Positions 1 to 4,241 of a DNA stretch of 6,593 nucleotides are shown piece after piece. Under the pieces are notes generated by a model. That model had not been told where the DNA came from, ran no database searches, and was given only the letters and a program-made list of their open reading frames with translations. The position numbers and the translations under genes are program-made. Origin of the DNA: Planctomycetaceae bacterium (GTDB lineage: Bacteria > Planctomycetota > Planctomycetia > Pirellulales > UBA1268); NCBI GenBank assembly GCA_003509235.1, contig DONH01000171.1:1-6593 (forward strand). The letters are read 5' to 3'. Position 1 is the stretch's first letter; each line of letters begins with the position of its first letter.

Positions 1-1
1 A

Positions 2-478
2 ATCGAATTTGCAGAGAGCATTCGGGCTGTAAAAGAAAACCTGAGGCCGTGCAAAACGTGCTTCAACCTTTCAGAAAACGAGGAATGCGACATCTGCAAA
101 GATCCACGCCGTGACCAAAACGTCTTGTGTGTCGTCGAACAGGTCCGAGACCTTCTTGCAATAGAGCAGGCCGGCAGCTTTCGCGGGCTGTACCACGTTT
201 TACAAGGACGGCTCTCACCACTCGATGGAGTTGGACCAGAAAAATTATCTATTAATACACTCGTGACCCGACTTAAAGAGGGTGTGATTCGTGAGGTCAT
301 CATGGGTACCACTCCGAACGTTGAGGGAGATGGCACGGCACTCGCTATTGCGACTCGCCTCGCCGGACTACCGGTAACAATCACCCGTCTCGCCCGCGGA
401 CTGACGGTGGGAGCCTCTTTAGAGCAAGCAAATCGAGACATGTTGGCTGATGCCATCGCAAGCCGACAGCCGTTCTGA
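2..478 (+). CDS. recR: Recombination mediator protein RecR, 3' part (N-terminus outside window)
   Basis: RecR acts with RecO (and RecF) to load RecA on gapped or single-stranded DNA during recombinational repair. The frame is open from base 2 and 158 residues are visible. RecR is usually about 200 residues, so roughly 40 residues, the helix-hairpin-helix part, are missing to the left. Seen in the fragment: a four-cysteine zinc finger (CKTC at residues 17-20, CDIC at 29-32), then DPRRD, then a Toprim domain starting at VLCVVEQ (41-47) with the acidic motif VEGDGTA (107-113) and the C-terminal ITRLARGLTVGASLE stretch typical of RecR. The TTG at 125 is internal, because the zinc finger upstream is in the same frame. 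In many bacteria recR follows dnaX and ybaB/ebfC; that these lie to the left here is only inference. rpoN follows after 113 bp. Confidence 0.96.
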   Translation: MEFAESIRAVKENLRPCKTCFNLSENEECDICKDPRRDQNVLCVVEQVRDLLAIEQAGSFRGLYHVLQGRLSPLDGVGPEKLSINTLVTRLKEGVIREVIMGTTPNVEGDGTALAIATRLAGLPVTITRLARGLTVGASLEQANRDMLADAIASRQPF

Positions 479-520
479 CAATTCAGGTGTCAATTGCTTA
501 GTTCTGAAATACACCAAGAA

Positions 521-529
521 TGGTATGAT
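521..529 (+). promoter_or_regulatory. Possible extended -10 promoter element for rpoN
   Basis: The recR-rpoN gap contains TGGTATGAT, which matches the extended -10 pattern TGn-TATAAT with one change. It would start transcription near base 536, giving a leader of about 55 nt before the rpoN ATG. The -35 region is poor (TTCTGA at 502-507, spacing 16), which is tolerated with an extended -10. No convincing terminator separates recR from rpoN, so read-through is also possible. Confidence 0.35.
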
Positions 530-591
530 TGCAGTGTATGAATCGTTGACGCGGTTGTTCACCACAATGTCTCTAACAAGCGGTAGTCTCA

Positions 592-2166
592 ATGTCGATG
601 CGGATGTCTTTTGGTCAGGAGATGCGGATGGCGCAAAAGCAAGTGCTTGCACCCCGCATGATCCAATCCATGGAAATCCTTCAGCTTCCCCTCCTGGCTC
701 TGGAAGAGCGGATCGAACAGGAAATACAAAACAATGAGACCCTTGAATTAGTTGAACCTGAGATCGACAGCAACGCCCCAGTTGAGCCTCAAGTAGAGTT
801 ACCACCAACAACAGCTTCCGAACAGCCCCTCCTCGTTGACCAGGAACATGCAAACAAGGACGACTTTGAACGCTCCTACGATTGGTCGAATGAATACCCG
901 GATACTGACGAAGATAGACGAAGGTCTTCGGCGGGTCGCAGCGAGGAAACATCAGATCGCTATTTCGACACAATTGCGAACATGGAGGATCGCCCTGAGA
1001 CCCTCTTCAACCACCTCCATGACCAATTAGCTAATTATGAAACCTCGCCTGAAATCCAACGAGCTGCAGACAAAGTCATCTTCAATCTCGATGCAAATGG
1101 ATATCTTCCAATGCCTCTTGATGAACTCATAGACGCTCCACCATTAGACTCAACCGGCCAGCCTTTAATTAAAGACAAGGAAGATTTCCTGAAAGAACAG
1201 AAATCTTTTCTCGAATCCGGCCTTCACATTGTTCAGAGCATGGATCCGCCAGGTGTTGGCGCCCGGGATCTTAAAGAGTGTCTGCTCCTGCAGGTTCCAG
1301 ACGACGCAGTCTATGCTGGGCACATCCGACAACTTATTCAGGATCATCTTGAAAATCTGGCCGCCAACCGACTTCCGCTGATTGAGCGGAAGACAGGATT
1401 TACGATCGAAGAAATTGAGAAACTTCGCGACCTTCTGCACAGTCTTGATCCAAAGCCTGGTGCAATCTTTACAATGCCTCTTGTTCCGCCGGTGAGACCT
1501 GATGTTTTTGTAGAACAGCAAACCGATAGCACATGGAAAGTCCGGCTGGATGACGTTGATCTGCCAAGCCTTCGAATTAGCCCCACTTATAGACGAATTC
1601 TACAATCCTCTGACACTGATCCTCAGACCAGAGAATATATCAAGCGAAAAATCAATTCTGCGCAATGGCTCATAGAGGCAATTGAGCAAAGACGAGGCAC
1701 ACTTCTCAAAACGGCACAAGCTATTGTTGATCACCAAACTCGCTTCTTCAGCGAAGGCCCGGAAGCAATTGAACCATTGAAAATGCAGCAAATAGCTGAC
1801 CGTATAGGCATGCATGTCACCACAGTCAGCCGTGCTGTCGACGACAAATGGCTCCAGACTCCACGAGGACTCTTTCCGCTTCGAAAATTTTTCGTTGGTG
1901 GCACGAGAAGTGCCGATGGTGACGAAGTTGCGTGGGATGCGGTTCGCAAAAAGCTTCAGGAAATCGTCCTCGAGGAATCAAAAGAGAAACCATTTAGTGA
2001 TGATGAACTGGTTGAAGAACTTGCGAAGCAAGGCATTACCGTTGCACGAAGAACAGTGACCAAATATCGAAAAGCAATGAATATTCCAAGCTCACGGCAA
2101 CGACGTGACTGGAAACTTTCAAGGCAACCACGAGACAATTCGAGTCACAGCCCGGTCACCGAATAA
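592..2166 (+). CDS. rpoN: RNA polymerase sigma-54 factor RpoN
   Basis: Sigma-54 directs core RNA polymerase to -24/-12 promoters and needs AAA+ enhancer-binding activators to open them. The 524-residue product has all the family's parts. The Gln/Leu-rich activator-interacting region I is at about 5-50 (SFGQEMRMAQKQVLAPRM). It is followed by an acidic, variable region II at about 52-130 and a core-binding domain at about 135-310 with VQSMDPPGVGARDLKE at 214-229 and SLDPKPG at 284-290. The helix-turn-helix is at about 396-426 (MQQIADRIGMHVTTVSRA, then TPRG), and the RpoN box ARRTVTKYRK is at 485-494. About 30 basic and polar residues follow the box, a longer tail than in E. coli RpoN. An in-frame stop at 574-576 limits the start to ATG 592 or ATG 598; neither has a clear Shine-Dalgarno sequence. 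No activator, PTS-Ntr or hpf gene is nearby, so the processes it controls cannot be read from context. Confidence 0.97.
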   Translation: MSMRMSFGQEMRMAQKQVLAPRMIQSMEILQLPLLALEERIEQEIQNNETLELVEPEIDSNAPVEPQVELPPTTASEQPLLVDQEHANKDDFERSYDWSNEYPDTDEDRRRSSAGRSEETSDRYFDTIANMEDRPETLFNHLHDQLANYETSPEIQRAADKVIFNLDANGYLPMPLDELIDAPPLDSTGQPLIKDKEDFLKEQKSFLESGLHIVQSMDPPGVGARDLKECLLLQVPDDAVYAGHIRQLIQDHLENLAANRLPLIERKTGFTIEEIEKLRDLLHSLDPKPGAIFTMPLVPPVRPDVFVEQQTDSTWKVRLDDVDLPSLRISPTYRRILQSSDTDPQTREYIKRKINSAQWLIEAIEQRRGTLLKTAQAIVDHQTRFFSEGPEAIEPLKMQQIADRIGMHVTTVSRAVDDKWLQTPRGLFPLRKFFVGGTRSADGDEVAWDAVRKKLQEIVLEESKEKPFSDDELVEELAKQGITVARRTVTKYRKAMNIPSSRQRRDWKLSRQPRDNSSHSPVTE

Positions 2167-2191
2167 AACAGATCCGTTACCCCTTAATACA

Positions 2192-2197
2192 TATAAT
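2192..2197 (+). promoter_or_regulatory. Possible -10 box (TATAAT) for nrdR
   Basis: The 64-bp rpoN-nrdR gap contains a perfect TATAAT hexamer. Transcription would begin near base 2204 and give a leader of about 27 nt. No -35 hexamer is recognisable at 16-18 bp upstream (the bases are near CAGATC), and there is no TGn extension, so this could be chance in an AT-rich gap. nrdR may instead be co-transcribed with rpoN. Confidence 0.3.
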
Positions 2198-2218
2198 TTT
2201 TGGCAGGCCTCGCCTACT

Positions 2219-2224
2219 GAGGGA
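2219..2224 (+). promoter_or_regulatory. Ribosome binding site of nrdR
   Basis: GAGGGA lies 6 nt before ATG 2231. It decides the start: the frame stays open upstream into the end of rpoN, but the conserved NrdR N-terminus MRCPFC begins exactly at this ATG. Confidence 0.75.
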
Positions 2225-2230
2225 CTTAAA

Positions 2231-2752
2231 ATGCGTTGTCCATTCTGTCGTGTAGACAATGACCGAGTCATAGATTCGAGAGCTGGTGATGACGGAGCAA
2301 GCATTCGCCGCCGTCGAGAATGCCTTAGTTGTAAAAAAAGGTTCACCACATACGAACGGTTTGAACGACAATTTCTTGCTGTTGTAAAAAAAGACGGTGA
2401 AAAAGAACCCTTCGACCGAGATAAGATCAAGAGGGGCCTTGCCAAGGCGTGCTGGAAACGGCCTGTGACAGAAGAGGATATTGAGGGTGTGCTCACAACA
2501 CTTGAAACTGAACTCTATGGGGCATACGAAAGCGAAGTTCCCAGCGGTATTCTTGGGGCACGGCTTATGGAACTTCTGCGCCTTCTGGACCAGGTGGCAT
2601 ATGTACGCTTCGCGAGCGTGTATCGTGAATTTAAGGACGTTCGAGATTTTGTAGAGGAACTCGAACCGATTCTTGCTGAGTCTCACCGCTCTCAACAGAC
2701 AGCGAAATCTTCTCATTCCGGAGGCGTTGATACTTCATCGAACCTAACATAA
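2231..2752 (+). CDS. nrdR: Transcriptional repressor NrdR
   Basis: NrdR binds ATP and dATP and represses ribonucleotide reductase operons by binding NrdR boxes, so it links dNTP supply to gene expression. The 173-residue product starts with the family's zinc ribbon: CPFC at 3-6 and CLSC at 31-34, with DSR at 15-17 and the basic run RRRRECLSC between them. FTTYER (38-43) follows, then an ATP-cone domain at about 49-139 (AVVKKDGEKEPFDRDKI, later VAYVRFASVYREFKD). NrdR proteins are usually about 150-160 residues. The extra C-terminal tail here is Ser/Thr-rich and unconserved, and its last 40 bp overlap the end of the converging moaC gene. No ribonucleotide reductase gene and no convincing NrdR box is in the window, so its targets lie elsewhere. 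Function is secure from the domain pair. Confidence 0.97.
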   Translation: MRCPFCRVDNDRVIDSRAGDDGASIRRRRECLSCKKRFTTYERFERQFLAVVKKDGEKEPFDRDKIKRGLAKACWKRPVTEEDIEGVLTTLETELYGAYESEVPSGILGARLMELLRLLDQVAYVRFASVYREFKDVRDFVEELEPILAESHRSQQTAKSSHSGGVDTSSNLT

Positions 2753-3210
2753 CGGCCTCGGCTTCCACCCGTTTTCTTATCTAATTTAATTTCGCTGATC
2801 ACCATATCCCGATCAATCGATTTTGCCATATCGTACAGGGACAGAAGAGCAGCTGCGACTGCCGTCAACGCTTCCATTTCGACGCCTGTTTTTGCACTCG
2901 TAACAACCCTCGCAGCAACTATCACAGCAGCCCGGCGACCGTCACCACCTGTCTCAAAGTGAACGTCAACATCAACAGCATCGAGTGACAATGGATGGCA
3001 GAGTGGTACAAATTCGGCGGTGCGCTTCGCAGCCATAATCCCAGCAACTCGTGCTGTATTTATCGCATCTCCTTTAGCAAGCTCACCAGTACGAATGCGT
3101 TCAAGTGTCGTCGGCTGTAATACGAGAGTACCCGAAGCTTCTGCTGTCCGCATCGTGACCGCTTTATGGCCAACATCAATCATTTTAACGGGTTGTACTT
3201 GTTTACACAT
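2713..3210 (-). CDS. moaC: Cyclic pyranopterin monophosphate synthase MoaC
   Basis: MoaC converts 3',8-cyclo-7,8-dihydro-GTP, the product of MoaA, to cyclic pyranopterin monophosphate, the first stable intermediate of molybdenum cofactor synthesis. With ATG at 3210 the product has 165 residues, close to the usual length of about 160. Family motifs are present: KMIDVGHK near residue 10, the catalytic KGD at 46-48, TARVAGIMAAKRT, PLCHPL with CHP at 71-73, TGVEMEALTA from 108, and YDMAKSIDRDMVI from 126 containing the active-site Asp and Lys. The KKTGG end motif is intact. The start is uncertain: ATG 3222, 3210 and 3183 are all possible and none has a well-spaced ribosome site (AGCAGG lies 1 nt from 3222 and about 13 nt from 3210). 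The frame is open to 3294, but that extension would run through a terminator hairpin. No moaA, moaB, moaD, moaE or mog gene is adjacent. The 3' end overlaps nrdR. Confidence 0.95.
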   Translation of the reverse strand: MCKQVQPVKMIDVGHKAVTMRTAEASGTLVLQPTTLERIRTGELAKGDAINTARVAGIMAAKRTAEFVPLCHPLSLDAVDVDVHFETGGDGRRAAVIVAARVVTSAKTGVEMEALTAVAAALLSLYDMAKSIDRDMVISEIKLDKKTGGSRGRYVRFDEVSTPPE

Positions 3211-3240
3211 CAGCTTAAGCATACCTGCTAGAACCAATAA

Positions 3241-3281
3241 ACACACGAGGGGTCGGCGGCCTCTTTTGGCTGCCGACCCCC
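3241..3281 (-). terminator. Rho-independent terminator after the helix-turn-helix/receiver gene
   Basis: Bases 3249-3261 and 3268-3280 form a 13-bp GC-rich inverted repeat (left arm GGGGTCGGCGGCC) around the six-base loop TCTTTT. The single mismatch falls at a position that could form a G-U pair in one transcript. On the - strand the stem is followed by a moderately T-rich run (TCGTGTGTTTATTGG); on the + strand no T tract follows. It begins about 30 nt after the stop of the helix-turn-helix/receiver gene and ends before moaC, so it should separate these two genes. Confidence 0.75.
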
Positions 3282-3309
3282 TGCATGGAGTCAATTCTTC
3301 GATCTACTT

Positions 3310-3882
3310 TTAAACTAGTTCTTTACGTGAACCAATGAGTGTCTTGAGCCTCTCGGCAAGCAAAGCCACATCAAATGGCTTCTTAAAACTCTCATTCACG
3401 TGATTTCTATCAACTGTTATCTGCGATCCATCGTCGGGCAGCAAAGCGATAACAATTGTTTCGGAATATTCGGCATTCCGACGAAGATTCTGACAAATCT
3501 GTTGAGCGTCAATTCGCCCGATTGCATAATCAACGACAATGCAGTCCGGGTGAAAACTCTCAGCCTGTATACCCGCCTCAAATCCACTGGCAGCAACTTG
3601 TATCTTGAATGAATTCTCTGCCGGCAGATGTCGCTTAAGGTTTTCAATGAGCAGTTGATCTTGTCCGACAAGAAGGACTTTGGCCATAGCCTCATCCTCT
3701 AAGTCGCCCAAGGGCATTCCGTGCTCTTTCAGAAATTTAATTAGATATTCGCGTGGAATGCGGCGATCTTGTGATCCTGGAATGCGATATCCTTTAAGCC
3801 TTCCCGAGTCGAACCATTTACTCACGGTTCGGGGAGCAACTTTACAGATCTTCGCGACCTGGCCTGTCGTAAACACCTTCAT
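3310..3882 (-). CDS. Helix-turn-helix (excisionase/BldC-type) protein with a degenerate receiver domain
   Basis: The likely product has 190 residues. Residues 1-55 form a MerR/BldC/excisionase-type helix-turn-helix: FTTGQVAKICKVAPRTVSKW at 4-23, then GRLKGYRIPG and RRIPREYL, the wing and following helix. A short acidic linker (DLEDEA, 60-65) leads to a CheY-like receiver at about 67-190. The receiver keeps a candidate phospho-acceptor Asp118 (PDCIVVDYAIG) and the KP pair at 168-169. The usual acidic pair after strand 1 is replaced by Gly73-Gln74 (VLLVGQD), and the Ser/Thr after strand 4 is replaced by Ala/Leu (IVIALL). Phosphorylation may therefore not be its switch. ATG 3882 was chosen because GGAG lies 7 nt before it and the helix-turn-helix starts there. 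The frame is open to 4047, but that extension looks like leader sequence. No histidine kinase is adjacent. I infer a DNA-binding regulator; its targets are unknown. Confidence 0.85.
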   Translation of the reverse strand: MKVFTTGQVAKICKVAPRTVSKWFDSGRLKGYRIPGSQDRRIPREYLIKFLKEHGMPLGDLEDEAMAKVLLVGQDQLLIENLKRHLPAENSFKIQVAASGFEAGIQAESFHPDCIVVDYAIGRIDAQQICQNLRRNAEYSETIVIALLPDDGSQITVDRNHVNESFKKPFDVALLAERLKTLIGSRKELV

Positions 3883-3889
3883 TACTAGA

Positions 3890-3893
3890 CTCC
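3890..3893 (-). promoter_or_regulatory. Ribosome binding site of the helix-turn-helix/receiver gene
   Basis: On the - strand GGAG lies 7 nt upstream of ATG 3882. It supports this start over in-frame candidates farther upstream (for example ATG 3918), which lack such a site. Confidence 0.65.
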
Positions 3894-3932
3894 ATTTTGT
3901 CTTCGTGTCTGAACTCATTCTGGCCAGCTCGC

Positions 3933-3947
3933 TACTCGTAACGAGTA
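3933..3947. repeat. Perfect 15-bp palindrome, candidate operator
   Basis: TACTCGT-A-ACGAGTA is a perfect 7-bp inverted repeat around one base, about 50 bp upstream of the helix-turn-helix/receiver start codon. Its one-base centre makes it a poor RNA hairpin but a plausible site for a dimeric DNA-binding protein. Autoregulation by the downstream gene product is possible but is inference. Confidence 0.5.
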
Positions 3948-3964
3948 TTGAGACACGGCCCCCC

Positions 3965-3997
3965 CGACGCGGCATATCTATCGGTTTGGCCGCGTCG
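3965..3997. repeat. 9-bp inverted repeat with 15-nt loop
   Basis: CGACGCGGC (3965-3973) pairs perfectly with GCCGCGTCG (3989-3997). The loop is 15 nt. On the - strand the stem is followed by a G run and not by T residues, so it is not an intrinsic terminator. It would lie in the leader of the helix-turn-helix/receiver transcript if transcription starts farther upstream. Confidence 0.5.
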
Positions 3998-4126
3998 CCA
4001 CTTTCCGACAGGGGCGGTGAAAGCAAAGAGAAGGCAAGCCAAAGCATTCTGCCGCAAAACCCAAGACCTAAATCTTCAGTTTGGTGAATACCATGGCTTG
4101 CAGGCCCCCCTGCTCCATATTTGGCA

Positions 4127-4151
4127 AAACTGGTTCACAGTGAATCAGTTT
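4127..4151. repeat. 25-bp interrupted palindrome downstream of smc
   Basis: The 12-base arms 4127-4138 and 4140-4151 are inverted copies with one mismatch around a single central base (left arm AAACTGGTTCAC). It lies about 90 bp beyond the smc stop codon. On the - strand the hairpin ends in TTTT and then GCC, so it could be a weak terminator for smc. The AT-rich stem and short T run make this uncertain, and an operator is an equal alternative. Confidence 0.5.
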
Positions 4152-4241
4152 CAGCAAACATGACCATCCAAGAGGTTAGATCGAAAGATCATGTCGTGAG
4201 ACTTGAGCCGTTCTTTCGGAAGATTTTGGTAACGACACCGT

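Larger units (their letters stand above)
3883..4241. other. 359-bp non-coding region between smc and the helix-turn-helix/receiver gene
   Basis: This is the only gap above 300 bp. Short open frames exist on both strands, but none has a recognisable protein or a ribosome site. It holds several inverted repeats: a 15-bp palindrome at 3933-3947, a 9-bp stem at 3965-3997, a short GC stem at 4100-4113 (GCAGG/CCTGC, loop of four C) and a 25-bp interrupted palindrome at 4127-4151. A run of seven C lies at 3959-3965. I find no clear -35/-10 pair on the - strand, although the downstream gene needs a promoter here or must be read from smc. Confidence 0.7.

Noticed and set aside
476..492. Hairpin TGACA...TGTCA at the recR stop codon
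   Set aside because: The stem is only 5 bp, it overlaps the stop codon, and no T tract follows.
2186..2201. Possible NrdR box in the nrdR upstream gap
   Set aside because: AATACATATAATTTTT has the AT-rich core but lacks the symmetric ACAC/GTGT ends of the NrdR box.
2201..2216. Sigma-54-like -24/-12 promoter (TGGCAGG...) before nrdR
   Set aside because: The GC of the -12 element is not at the required distance from the GG of the -24 element (it is two bases too close).
2105..2230. Upstream extension of the nrdR frame overlapping the end of rpoN
   Set aside because: The conserved NrdR N-terminus and a good ribosome site fix the start at 2231; the extension is a shadow of rpoN and the gap.
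2751..2780. Terminator for nrdR inside moaC (AACGG...CCGTT followed by TTCTTATCT)
   Set aside because: The stem is only 5 bp with a 13-nt loop and a broken T run, too weak to call.
3211..3294. Longer N-terminus for MoaC
   Set aside because: It would translate through the terminator hairpin and exceed the family's length. Only ATG 3222 remains a fair alternative to 3210.
4016..4044. Sigma-54-like elements on the - strand (TTGGCTTGCC...TTTGC) upstream of the helix-turn-helix gene
   Set aside because: The spacing between GG and GC does not fit the -24/-12 rule in any register tried.
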